Source: Methylobacterium brachythecii (GTDB lineage: Bacteria > Pseudomonadota > Alphaproteobacteria > Rhizobiales > Beijerinckiaceae). Taken from it: DNA of 64,000 nt. The translations under genes and the position numbers were made by a program. Positions 17,849-26,647 of this stretch are shown in pieces. Below the pieces are notes generated by a model, which saw only the letters and a list, made by a program, of their open reading frames with translations, did not search any database and was not told where the DNA came from. The DNA is taken from positions 124,001-188,000 of the forward strand of contig NZ_JACIDN010000009.1 of NCBI RefSeq assembly GCF_014196345.1, in the 5' to 3' direction. Position 1 is the stretch's first letter. Each line of letters starts with the position of its first letter.

Positions 17849-19012
17849 TCAGGTGGTCGGCGCGGCGACGCGCTGGCGCAGGCCCGTGATCACCGCCTTG
17901 AGCATGTCTTCCCCGGCCTCGGCCGACGGTGGGGCGTTGCGGGCCGAGTAGATTCGCTCATGGACGAAGGCGAGCTTGGCGATCACCGCCGGGGTCAGCT
18001 TGAACGGGTAGAGCGCCGGCTGTCCCATGGAGCGATTGAGCGAATTCACCGCATAGGTCAGCGGCATCCAGGCTGCGATCAGGCGCCCGAAATCGCCGGC
18101 CTGGTACGGGTCGAAATCGATGACGACGTGGCCGTCCTCGTTGTCCTCCGCAGCGCTCCGCAGCTTCGGCCGCACCTGGATTTCGAAGGACGAGGCCGTC
18201 TCCAGCGTGTCCACGATGTGCAAGTAGTGGGCGAAGGTCTCGGCGAAGTCCTCCCAAGGGTGCGCGGTCGCATAGGAGGAGACATAGGTCTCCTCCCAAT
18301 GCGGGGGTGGGCCGTTCGCATAGTGCTGCTGCAGGGCTTCTCCGTAATCGACGCTCTCGTCGCCGAAGATCACCCGGCAGGTCGGCAGACTCGCGTCGTA
18401 TCGGACCAGCACGTCCCAGAAATAATGCCCGATCTCGTGGCGGAAATGCCCGAGAAGCGTCCGGTAGAACTCGCCGAACAACACGCGTCGCCGCTCGCGC
18501 TCGGCATCGTCGGCCTCGGCGATGTTGAGGGTGATCAGGCCGCTGTCGTGTCCCGTCAGGACCGGCGGACCATCCGCCTGGGTCTCGGCCGGGTCGGCCA
18601 GGAAGTCGAAGGCGAGCCCATCGGAATACTGCTCGCGGCTCGCCAGCGGCAGGCCGAGGCGCATCAGCGTGTAGAATAATCTGTGCTTGGCAGCCTCGAT
18701 CTGGCGCCAACGGGTGAGATTCTTCTCCACCGCGAGGTCGGGCACCAGATTGTTGTGCCGACAGGCGATGCAGTAGGGCTCGGGCGAATCCTCCCGCACC
18801 ATCCAGTTGCAGGCCTCGTAGGCCGTGTTGGCGCAGAAGCGCAGCTTGGCGCCCGGATGGGCGTAGGCGTGCCAGAGATCGTCGCCCGAGGGTTCGAGCG
18901 CCGACATCTCCTGAACGCCCGTCACGAAACCGAGGCGGCGCTCGCAGCTCTCGCACGAGACGCTCTCGAACGAGATCGGCTGGTCGCAGGCCTGGCACTG
19001 GAAGATCTTCAT
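17849..19012 (-). CDS. Zinc-ribbon metallopeptidase family protein
   Basis: This 387-aa protein begins with a four-Cys zinc ribbon (FQCQACDQPI and SCESCERRLGF). A second Cys group follows (LRFCANTAYEACNW and YCIACRHNN). The zincin motif HEIGHYFWDVLV lies near residue 200, with a downstream EDFAETFAHYLH that would supply further ligands. The pattern matches the putative zinc-binding metallopeptidase family (DUF2248-type). No signal peptide is present, so it is probably cytoplasmic; the substrate is unknown. The ATG at 19012 is preferred over one at 19045 because family members begin directly with the ribbon. Confidence 0.85.
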   Translation of the reverse strand: MKIFQCQACDQPISFESVSCESCERRLGFVTGVQEMSALEPSGDDLWHAYAHPGAKLRFCANTAYEACNWMVREDSPEPYCIACRHNNLVPDLAVEKNLTRWRQIEAAKHRLFYTLMRLGLPLASREQYSDGLAFDFLADPAETQADGPPVLTGHDSGLITLNIAEADDAERERRRVLFGEFYRTLLGHFRHEIGHYFWDVLVRYDASLPTCRVIFGDESVDYGEALQQHYANGPPPHWEETYVSSYATAHPWEDFAETFAHYLHIVDTLETASSFEIQVRPKLRSAAEDNEDGHVVIDFDPYQAGDFGRLIAAWMPLTYAVNSLNRSMGQPALYPFKLTPAVIAKLAFVHERIYSARNAPPSAEAGEDMLKAVITGLRQRVAAPTT

Positions 19013-19124
19013 GAGTCCGTCCGGATGAGGCCGATGGCCCGACATGCGCGCAAACCGCCGCCGATGCCACCGTTCTGACCAAGCGGGGCCGGGTTCCGGA
19101 GGTTCCGCCGCGCCTTGCCGGCGA

Positions 19125-19403
19125 TCAGCCGAGGGCGCGCCGCTTCGTGCCCTCGGTCAACACAAGACGCGTGATGTCGGCGACGCGCCGATCGCGTTCG
19201 ACCTCGCAGAACGGGCACTTGGTCAGGATCGGGCCGTCCGCGATGAACTCGACGATCTGGTCGTCGGGTATCTCGACGCCGAAGGCGAAGAACTCGCCGC
19301 AGGCATCGCAATAGAGGCCGACGTTCGATACGCCGAGCTTGCGCTTCAGGGTCGGCAGGGGCATGCCCGGTGCGGTCGTGAGATGAATTCGGTGAGCTGG
19401 CAT
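19125..19403 (-). CDS. Small zinc-ribbon-like protein
   Basis: This 92-aa protein has one Cys pair in LYCDACGEFF and another in TKCPFCEVER, likely a zinc ribbon. The rest is charged, with no membrane segment. Family and role are not recognised. It lies 112 bases upstream of the zinc-ribbon metallopeptidase gene on the same strand and could be cotranscribed with it. It is divergent from the transglutaminase operon. Confidence 0.65.
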   Translation of the reverse strand: MPAHRIHLTTAPGMPLPTLKRKLGVSNVGLYCDACGEFFAFGVEIPDDQIVEFIADGPILTKCPFCEVERDRRVADITRLVLTEGTKRRALG

Positions 19404-19567
19404 CGTCGGCGTGCCTCGGTTCAATCGGGATCGGGGCGGGGCGAAGCTCGCTCGATAACGCAAAGCGGAAGCACGGTTCTTGCTTTTTCCGCTCCGGTCG
19501 GGCGCCCATGCCGGGTTCCGGACCGATGAGGCCGATCCGGGCCGTGCCAAGGGAAGCGGGAGCCTTC

Positions 19568-22500
19568 GTGTCGATCAAAGCCGCGCTGCACCACGTCACC
19601 CATTACCGCTACGACCGGCCGATCACGCTGTCTCCCCATGTGATCCGGCTGCGGCCGGCGCCGCATACGCGCACCAAGATACCGGCCTATGCGCTGAAGG
19701 TCAGCCCGGCGAACCACTTCATCAACTGGCAGCAGGACCCGGCCGGCAACTGGCTCGCTCGCGTGGTCTTCCCGGAGAAAACCACCGAACTCAGGATCGA
19801 GGTCGACCTGACGGCGGATCTCGCGGTCATCAACCCGTTCGACTTCTTCGTCGAGCCCTATGCCGACACGCGCCCCTTCACCTATGCCGACGATCTGCTG
19901 GCCGAGCTCGCCCCCTATCTCGCGGTGGATGACGGGTATGGTCCCGAGATGGACGCCCTCCTGACGCGATTGCCGACACAGACCGACACGGTTCCGTTCC
20001 TGGTCGCGCTCAATGCCCAGATCTGCTCCGAGATCGCCTATTCCACCCGCTACGAAGAGGGCGTGCTGACCCCGGCGCAGACGCTCCAGGCCAAGCTCGG
20101 CTCCTGCCGCGACTCGGGCTGGCTGCTGGTCCAGGTGCTGCGCCGGCTCGGCTTCGCCGCGCGCTTCGTCTCCGGCTACCTGATCCAGCTCATCCCCGAC
20201 ACCGTCGCCGTCGATGGGCCGGAGGGCACCAAGACCGACTTCACCGACCTACATGCCTGGGCCGAGGTCTATCTGCCGGGCGCCGGCTGGATCGGCTTCG
20301 ACGCCACCTCCGGCCTGCTCACCGGCGAGGGCCACATCCCGCTCGCGGCGACGCCGCATTACCGCTCCGCCGCGCCGATCACCGGCACCTCGGAGGCCGC
20401 CGGCACGACGTTCGACTACGAGATGCGCGTGTCCCGCGTGGCAGAGGAGCCGCGCATCACCAAGCCCTTCGCCAACTCGGTCTGGGCGGCGATGGACGCC
20501 CTCGGCGAACAGGTCGACGCCGATCTGGAGGCGCAGGACGTTCGCCTGACCATGGGCGGCGAGCCGACCTTCGTCTCGATCGACGACTACCAGTCGCCCG
20601 AATGGAACGCGTCCGCCGTCGGCCCAACCAAGCGCGGCCTCTCCGACCAGCTCATCCGGCGCCTGCGCGAGCGCTTCGGCAAGGGCGGCCTGCTGCATTA
20701 CGGCCAGGGCAAGTGGTATCCCGGCGAGAGCCTGCCGCGCTGGGCCTTCGGCCTGTACTGGCGCAAGGACGGCGAGCCGATCTGGCGCGATCCCGGGCTG
20801 ATCGCGGTCGAGGAAGGCTCACGCGAGGCCAGCGAGGCCACGGCACGCGCCTTCGTCACCGCGCTCGCCGGCCGGCTCGGCCTCTCGGATTACGTCATCC
20901 CGGCCTACGAGGACGAGGCCTACTGGAAGACCAGCGAGAGCCTGCTGCCGGCCAACGTGACCACGGCCGATGCCAAGAGCGGCAGCGCCGAGAACGATGC
21001 CCGCATGGCCCGCGTCGCCGCGCAGGGCCTGGGGAACCCGACGGGCTTCGTGCTCCCTGTGGCGAGCCTCGCCGTGGACGAGGTCCACCAATGGATCTCG
21101 GAGAGCTGGGCCTTCCGGCGCGGCGGCCTATTCCTGATGCCGGGCGACTCGGCCGCCGGCTTCCGGCTGCCGCTCGCCTCGCTGCCTTACGTGCCGCCGG
21201 GCTCCTACCCCTATTACCACCCGCAGGACCCGCTGGAGGATCGCAGCGCCCTGGCTGGCGACTTCTCGGATGGCCGCGGCGGCACGATCCGCGCCAACGG
21301 CGCCGGGATCGAGGGCGTCGCGGTACGAACCGCCATCACCATCGAGGCCCGCGAGGGCCGGCTCTGCGTGTTCATGCCGCCGCTGGAGCGGGTCGAGGAA
21401 TATCTCGAACTCGTCGCCCATCTCGAAGCCGTGGCCACCGAAATCGGCCAGCCGCTGCACATCGAGGGCTACGAGCCGCCCTACGACCCCCGCATCGGCC
21501 TGATCAAGGTCACCCCTGACCCGGGCGTCATCGAGATCAACGTGCATCCGGCGGCCTCCTGGCGCGAGGCCGTCGACATCACGATGGGCCTTTACGAGGA
21601 TGCCCGGCAGACGCGGCTCGGCGCCGAAAAATTCATGATCGACGGCCGCCATACCGGCACCGGCGGCGGCAATCACGTCGTGCTCGGCGGCGTGACGCCG
21701 GCCGACTCACCCTTCCTGCGCCGGCCAGACCTCTTGAAGAGCCTGACGCTGTACTGGCAGCGCCATCCTTGCCTGTCCTATCTCTTCGCCGGGCTCTATG
21801 TCGGCCCGTCGAGCCAGGCGCCGCGCATGGACGAGGCCCGTCACGACGGCCTCTACGAGTTGGAGATCGCCCTCGGCCAGGTGCCTGCGCCCGACGAACC
21901 CAACATCCCGCACTGGCTCGTCGACCGGCTGTTCCGCAACATCCTGGCGGACGTCACCGGCAATACCCACCGCGCCGAGATCTGCATCGACAAGCTCTAC
22001 AATCCCGATAGTCCGACGGGCCGTCTGGGCTTGCTCGAATTCCGCTCCTTCGAGATGCCGCCGGATGCGCGGATGAGCCTCGCGCAGCAACTTCTGCTCC
22101 GCGCAATCATCGCCTGGCTGTGGCGGGAGCCCCAGGGCGGCTCGTGTGTCCGCTGGGGCACGGCGCTGCACGATCGGTTCATGCTCCCGCATTTCCTCTG
22201 GCAGGACTTCCTAGACGTACTGGAAGACCTGAAGAGGGCCGGCTACGCTTTCGACCCCAAGGCGTTCGAGGCTCAGGCTGCGTTCCGCTTCCCGGTCTTC
22301 GGTCGCGTCGAGCAGGGCGGCGTCGGCCTCGAGCTGCGCCAGGCGCTGGAGCCCTGGCACGTCCTGGGCGAGGAAGGATCGGGCGGCGGCACCGTGCGCT
22401 ACGTGGATGCATCCGTCGAACGGCTTCAGGTGAAGGTCGAGGGCTTCAATCCGGCCCGTCACGTCATCACCTGCAACGGCCGTCGACTGCCGATGACCTC

Positions 22501-22837
22501 GACCGGGCGCTCCGGCGAGGCGGTGGCGGGCCTGCGCTTCAAGGCCTGGCAGCCGGCCTCGTCGCTGCACCCGACGATTCCTGCGCACGGCCCGCTGACC
22601 TTCGACGTGCTCGACAGTTGGAGCGGCCGTTCGCTCGGCGGCTGCCGTTATCACGTCAGCCATCCGGGCGGCCGCAACTACGAGAGCTTCCCGGTGAACG
22701 CCTACGAGGCGGAGGGGCGTCGCCTCGCCCGCTTCGAGGCCGAGGGCCATACGCCCGGTCATATCGAGATGCCGCCCGAGGAGCGCTCGATCGAGTTCCC
22801 GCTCACCCTCGACCTGCGAACACCGGCGCCACGATGA
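19568..22837 (+). CDS. Transglutaminase-like protein with DUF2126 domain
   Basis: This large cytoplasmic protein has about 1,089 aa. The N-terminal bacterial transglutaminase region (HHVTHYRYDRPITLSPH) leads to the core with catalytic Cys-180 (GSCRDSGWL), His-229 (LHAWAEVYL) and Asp-245 (GFDATSGLL). The DUF2126 region follows from about residue 320 (VRLTMGGEPTFVSIDD, YGQGKWYPGE) to the end. The GTG at 19568 gives the usual family start (SIKAALHHVTHYRY); an ATG at 19508 would add 20 unusual residues. Its stop overlaps the next start (ATGA). Family members occur with ATP-grasp and alpha-E proteins and are predicted to make or modify peptides; the product is unknown. Confidence 0.9.
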   Translation: MSIKAALHHVTHYRYDRPITLSPHVIRLRPAPHTRTKIPAYALKVSPANHFINWQQDPAGNWLARVVFPEKTTELRIEVDLTADLAVINPFDFFVEPYADTRPFTYADDLLAELAPYLAVDDGYGPEMDALLTRLPTQTDTVPFLVALNAQICSEIAYSTRYEEGVLTPAQTLQAKLGSCRDSGWLLVQVLRRLGFAARFVSGYLIQLIPDTVAVDGPEGTKTDFTDLHAWAEVYLPGAGWIGFDATSGLLTGEGHIPLAATPHYRSAAPITGTSEAAGTTFDYEMRVSRVAEEPRITKPFANSVWAAMDALGEQVDADLEAQDVRLTMGGEPTFVSIDDYQSPEWNASAVGPTKRGLSDQLIRRLRERFGKGGLLHYGQGKWYPGESLPRWAFGLYWRKDGEPIWRDPGLIAVEEGSREASEATARAFVTALAGRLGLSDYVIPAYEDEAYWKTSESLLPANVTTADAKSGSAENDARMARVAAQGLGNPTGFVLPVASLAVDEVHQWISESWAFRRGGLFLMPGDSAAGFRLPLASLPYVPPGSYPYYHPQDPLEDRSALAGDFSDGRGGTIRANGAGIEGVAVRTAITIEAREGRLCVFMPPLERVEEYLELVAHLEAVATEIGQPLHIEGYEPPYDPRIGLIKVTPDPGVIEINVHPAASWREAVDITMGLYEDARQTRLGAEKFMIDGRHTGTGGGNHVVLGGVTPADSPFLRRPDLLKSLTLYWQRHPCLSYLFAGLYVGPSSQAPRMDEARHDGLYELEIALGQVPAPDEPNIPHWLVDRLFRNILADVTGNTHRAEICIDKLYNPDSPTGRLGLLEFRSFEMPPDARMSLAQQLLLRAIIAWLWREPQGGSCVRWGTALHDRFMLPHFLWQDFLDVLEDLKRAGYAFDPKAFEAQAAFRFPVFGRVEQGGVGLELRQALEPWHVLGEEGSGGGTVRYVDASVERLQVKVEGFNPARHVITCNGRRLPMTSTGRSGEAVAGLRFKAWQPASSLHPTIPAHGPLTFDVLDSWSGRSLGGCRYHVSHPGGRNYESFPVNAYEAEGRRLARFEAEGHTPGHIEMPPEERSIEFPLTLDLRTPAPR

Positions 22838-25356
22838 CCTCGGGGGGGGCGCTGGCATACGACTGGCCGGCTGACGTGCCGAGCCCCGATCCGGTGCGCG
22901 GCTGGATCGACGGCTACGAGCGCCGGCCAGGCGTGTTCGACGAATTCATCGACGCCAACGGCTTCACGCGCGGGGCGTGGCCGCGTTTTCTCCAGCGCTT
23001 CGGCCAGATCGGCGAGCGCGAGGTGATGGCCCGCTTCCTGTCGGGCGAGCGGCACATCCACGATGCCGGGATCTCCTACCGCGTCTATGGCGACCAGCGC
23101 GAACATGCCTGGCCGCTCGGACCGCTACCGCTGATCATCGATGGCCGCGACTGGGCCGAGCTCGCCGCCGGCATCATCCAGCGCGCCGGGCTGATGGAGC
23201 GGATCGTCGCCGACATCTACGGCCCCGGCCGGCTGATCTCGGAAGGCTTGCTCCCGGCCCCCGCCGTCGCCGGCAGTCCAGAATTCCTGCGGCCGGTCCA
23301 CGGTATCGCCCCGCCGGGCGGCCGCCACCTCCAGCTCTACGCCGCCGATGTCGGGCGTGGCCCGGACGGCCGCTGGCGCGTGCTGGCCGACCGCACCCAG
23401 GCGCCGTCCGGTCTCGGCTTCGCGCTGGAGAACCGAATGGTGCTGGCCCGCGCCTATCCGGACCTGATCTCGGACCTGCACGTCGAGCGGCTGCCGGGCT
23501 TCTTCCAGAGCTTGCGCGAGGGCATCACCGCGGCCTGCGAGCGCAGCGATCCGCGCATCTGCCTGCTCACCTCCGGCCCCTACAGCAGCACCTACGTCGA
23601 GCAGGCGGCACTCGCCCGCTATCTCGGCTTCCTGCTCGTCGAGGGCGACGACCTCGTGGTGCAGGACGGGCTCCTGCACGTGCGCACCGTCGCCGGCCTC
23701 AAGCGCGCCGACGCGCTCTGGCGCCGGATCGATGCCGACTATCTCGACCCGATGGAGCTGCGCTCGGAGTCCCGGCTCGGCGTGCCCGGCATCCTCGACG
23801 TCCTGCGCCGCGGCGGCGTGGTGATCGGCAACATGCCGGGCTCCGGCGTACTCGAATCCGGCGCGCTCAGCCCCTATCTGCCGCGGATCGCCGAGCGCCT
23901 GCTCGGCGAGTCCCTGCGGCTCTCCGATCCGCCGACTTGGTGGTGCGGCGATCCCGAAAGCCTCGCCCATGTACGCGCCAATCTCGACCGCATGACTCTG
24001 CGGCCGGCCGCGACGCCGGTGCGTGGGCCGGAGCGCGACGCCATCCTCGGGCCCCATGCCCTCGATGCCGCCCGCGAGCGCGCCATCGCCGCCCTCGACG
24101 ACCGCCCGTTCGACTGGGTCGGCCAGGAGACCGGGCCGCTCTCGACCATGCCGGCCTGGTTCGAGGGGCGTCTCGTCCCGCGTCCCTTCGTCATGCGGGT
24201 CTTCGCGACGGCGACCAGCGACGGCTGGCGCGTGATGCCGACCGCCTTCTGCCGCACGGCCGAACAGGAAGGCGTCGATCCCACGGTCATGCGCGCGGGA
24301 ATCCGCTCGGCGGATGTCTGGGTGGTGTCGGACCAGCCGGTCGAGACGCCGCCACTCTTGAACACGATCACCCCGAAGATCCGGCGCATCGCCGGCCATC
24401 TGCCCTCGCGCGCCGCCGATAACCTGTTCTGGCTCGGCCGCTATCTCGAGCGGGCGGAAGGCGTCATCCGCCTGGTTCAGACCCATCTCGGCCGGCTCGC
24501 CGGCACGCTCGCCTCCGATACCGGCAGCGACGTCGGCACGCCGACGAGCCTGCGCATCCGCGCGCTGCTTGAAGAGTGGGGCTCGGTGGACGAACCCGAC
24601 CTGCCGACGGCGGCCCTGGCCCGCGAGGCTCTGTGCGACCGCGAGCAGCACGGCTCGGCCCTCTCGCACGTGCTCTCGGCGCGGCGCTCCGCCTCGACGC
24701 TGCGCGAGCGGCTGCCGGTGGAAGCCTGGCGGGCCCTGACCGAGTTGCAGGACCTTCTTGATTTCGACGACTCCCGAGTGCCGAGCGAGGCGCAGCTCTT
24801 CGGCCGGGCCGAACGGGCGCTGGGCCACCTCTCGGCCCTGTCGGGGCTCTCCCACGAGAACATGAACCACTCCGCGGGCTGGCGCTTCTTCGACATGGGC
24901 CGACGCATCGAGCGCGGCGTGAACACCAGCTCCTTCGCCCTGCGCTTCGCGGGCGACCAGGCCGGCGCCGAGGATCTCGGGGTGATGCTGGCCCTGTGCG
25001 ATTCCCAGATTGCCTACGGCGCCCGCTACCTGACCGGCGTCAGCCTGCCCGCCGTGCGCGACATGGCGCTGCTCGATCCGTTCAACCCGCGTTCGGTCGC
25101 CTTCCAGGTCGAGGAGATCGTGCGCCACCTCGACACGCTGCCGGCCTTGCGCGCCGACGGCGTGCCGGAGCCGCATCGCCGCGCCGCTTTGCGTCTCGCC
25201 GGCACCTTCGCCACGGCGGATGCCACCGATCTCAACGCTGGGCAGCTCGCTGGCTTCGAGGACGAACTCGAAGACCTCGCCACCCTGATCGCCGGCCGCT
25301 ACTTCCCCGGCAACGCCGATGCCCTGCGGCCGGAGAAGCTGACGGGCCTCGCGTGA
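22834..25356 (+). CDS. Circularly permuted ATP-grasp / alpha-E fusion protein
   Basis: This 840-aa protein joins two domains that are usually encoded separately. Residues of about 1-490 are a circularly permuted type 2 ATP-grasp (DUF404/407) domain with QLYAADVGRGPDGRWRVL, RTQAPSGLGFALENR, LTSGPYSSTYVEQA and GVVIGNMPGSGVLE. From about residue 500 an all-helical alpha-E (DUF403) domain follows, starting LPSRAADNLFWLGRYLERAE. ATP-grasp enzymes form amide or peptide bonds through acyl phosphates. It overlaps both neighbours by four bases (ATGA at 22834, GTGA at 25353), so the three proteins are made at coordinated levels. Confidence 0.9.
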   Translation: MTSGGALAYDWPADVPSPDPVRGWIDGYERRPGVFDEFIDANGFTRGAWPRFLQRFGQIGEREVMARFLSGERHIHDAGISYRVYGDQREHAWPLGPLPLIIDGRDWAELAAGIIQRAGLMERIVADIYGPGRLISEGLLPAPAVAGSPEFLRPVHGIAPPGGRHLQLYAADVGRGPDGRWRVLADRTQAPSGLGFALENRMVLARAYPDLISDLHVERLPGFFQSLREGITAACERSDPRICLLTSGPYSSTYVEQAALARYLGFLLVEGDDLVVQDGLLHVRTVAGLKRADALWRRIDADYLDPMELRSESRLGVPGILDVLRRGGVVIGNMPGSGVLESGALSPYLPRIAERLLGESLRLSDPPTWWCGDPESLAHVRANLDRMTLRPAATPVRGPERDAILGPHALDAARERAIAALDDRPFDWVGQETGPLSTMPAWFEGRLVPRPFVMRVFATATSDGWRVMPTAFCRTAEQEGVDPTVMRAGIRSADVWVVSDQPVETPPLLNTITPKIRRIAGHLPSRAADNLFWLGRYLERAEGVIRLVQTHLGRLAGTLASDTGSDVGTPTSLRIRALLEEWGSVDEPDLPTAALAREALCDREQHGSALSHVLSARRSASTLRERLPVEAWRALTELQDLLDFDDSRVPSEAQLFGRAERALGHLSALSGLSHENMNHSAGWRFFDMGRRIERGVNTSSFALRFAGDQAGAEDLGVMLALCDSQIAYGARYLTGVSLPAVRDMALLDPFNPRSVAFQVEEIVRHLDTLPALRADGVPEPHRRAALRLAGTFATADATDLNAGQLAGFEDELEDLATLIAGRYFPGNADALRPEKLTGLA

Positions 25357-26264
25357 TCTACAGCCTGCGCCACCTGACGACCTACCGGTACGCGCGCACC
25401 GTCAACTACGCCCGCTGCAACCTCCGGCTTCGCCCGCGGGATGGCGACGGCCAGCAGGTGCTCGCCAGCACGATCACGGTCACGCCGGTCCCGAAGGGAC
25501 GCGGCACGCGGGACGAGTATTTTGGGCCGCAGGCGCTCACGCTGATCATCGACCAGCCGCACAAGGTGTTTTCCGTCGAGGCGACCTCCCGGGTGATCGT
25601 CGAGCGTCCGGCTCTACCCGATCCGGAATCCGGGCCGTCCTGGGAGGCCGTGCGCGAGGCCGCCCTTGCGCTGCCGACCCTCGATGCAGCCTCTCCCGCG
25701 CATTTCTTGTTCCCGAGCCGCCGCGTGCCCCTCATGGCCGAGGTCACGGACTATGCGCGCCGGAGCTTTCCCCCCGGACGCAGCGCCTATGGCGGCGCCT
25801 TCGACCTGATGAACCGCATCCGGAGCGATTTCCGCTTCGACGCGAAGGCAACAACCGTCTCGACGCCGCTGGCCAAATCCTTCGAGCTCAAGGCCGGCGT
25901 CTGCCAGGACTTCGCGCATGTGATGATCGCGGGCCTGCGCGGCCTCGGACTGCCGGCGGCCTATGTCAGCGGCTACCTGCGGACGCGTCCGCCTCCGGGG
26001 CAGGCCCGATTGCGCGGCGCCGATGCCAGCCATGCCTGGGTCTCGCTCTGGTGCGGAAACGGCTGGCATGACGGAGCAGGGCAGGGCGGCTGGTTCGGCC
26101 TCGACCCGACCAATGCCTGCGGCGTGCGCGACGACCACATCGAGTTGACCAGCGGCCGTGACTACGGCGACGTGACCCCCATCGACGGCATCGTCTCCTC
26201 GCCCGGCGGCCAGAAGCTCAAGGTCGAGGTCGACGTCGTGCCGGACGACGAGGACATGGTCTGA
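25353..26264 (+). CDS. Transglutaminase-like cysteine protease-fold protein
   Basis: This 303-aa protein is a stand-alone member of the same transglutaminase family. The N-terminal domain (RHLTTYRYARTVNYARC) is followed by the core with Cys-184 (GVCQDFAHVM), His-227 (DASHAWVSLW) and Asp-251 (GLDPTNACG). All three catalytic residues are present. GTG is the start and overlaps the previous stop. The operon therefore encodes two different transglutaminase-type proteins around one ATP-grasp. Family members may cleave or transfer peptides; they need not be true cross-linking transglutaminases. Confidence 0.9.
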   Translation: MIYSLRHLTTYRYARTVNYARCNLRLRPRDGDGQQVLASTITVTPVPKGRGTRDEYFGPQALTLIIDQPHKVFSVEATSRVIVERPALPDPESGPSWEAVREAALALPTLDAASPAHFLFPSRRVPLMAEVTDYARRSFPPGRSAYGGAFDLMNRIRSDFRFDAKATTVSTPLAKSFELKAGVCQDFAHVMIAGLRGLGLPAAYVSGYLRTRPPPGQARLRGADASHAWVSLWCGNGWHDGAGQGGWFGLDPTNACGVRDDHIELTSGRDYGDVTPIDGIVSSPGGQKLKVEVDVVPDDEDMV

Positions 26265-26374
26265 GGGCCTCGCCACCGGGCGCAGTGGACGATGCCCGGC
26301 GAAGGGCTTAGAGCGCTGTCGGACGGAGTGGAGTTCGGTTCGGCGCCCGCTGGCGCTGTCACGGAGTACTGAGC

Positions 26375-26638
26375 GTGGTCCAGTCGATCGCGGATGTGAG
26401 GGAGGCGATCTTCGGCTTCATCGCGGCCCGCAATCCGGGCCTGCCACCCGGCGCGGTGGACGGGCAGACCTCGCTCGTCACCAGCGACGCCCTCGATTCC
26501 ATCGGCATCCTCGACCTGATGATGCATCTCGGCGAGCACTACAGCTTCGAGATCGACGAGGACGCCTTCGACCTCGCCAACTTCGAGAGCGTCGACACCC
26601 TGGCCCGCTACGTCGACGACCGGCGCTCGGATTCCTAA
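26375..26638 (+). CDS. Acyl carrier protein
   Basis: This 87-aa acidic helical protein carries the phosphopantetheine attachment motif DSIG with Ser-42, followed by ILDLMMHLGEHYSFEIDEDAF. It starts with GTG. It is a dedicated carrier rather than the housekeeping AcpP, whose motif is DSLD. It lies ten bases before an AMP-forming ligase gene, so that ligase probably loads it. The pair resembles the carrier/ligase sets associated with polysaccharide or exosortase loci, but no exosortase gene is visible in the window. Confidence 0.88.
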   Translation: MVQSIADVREAIFGFIAARNPGLPPGAVDGQTSLVTSDALDSIGILDLMMHLGEHYSFEIDEDAFDLANFESVDTLARYVDDRRSDS

Positions 26639-26647
26639 CTGTCCCTA

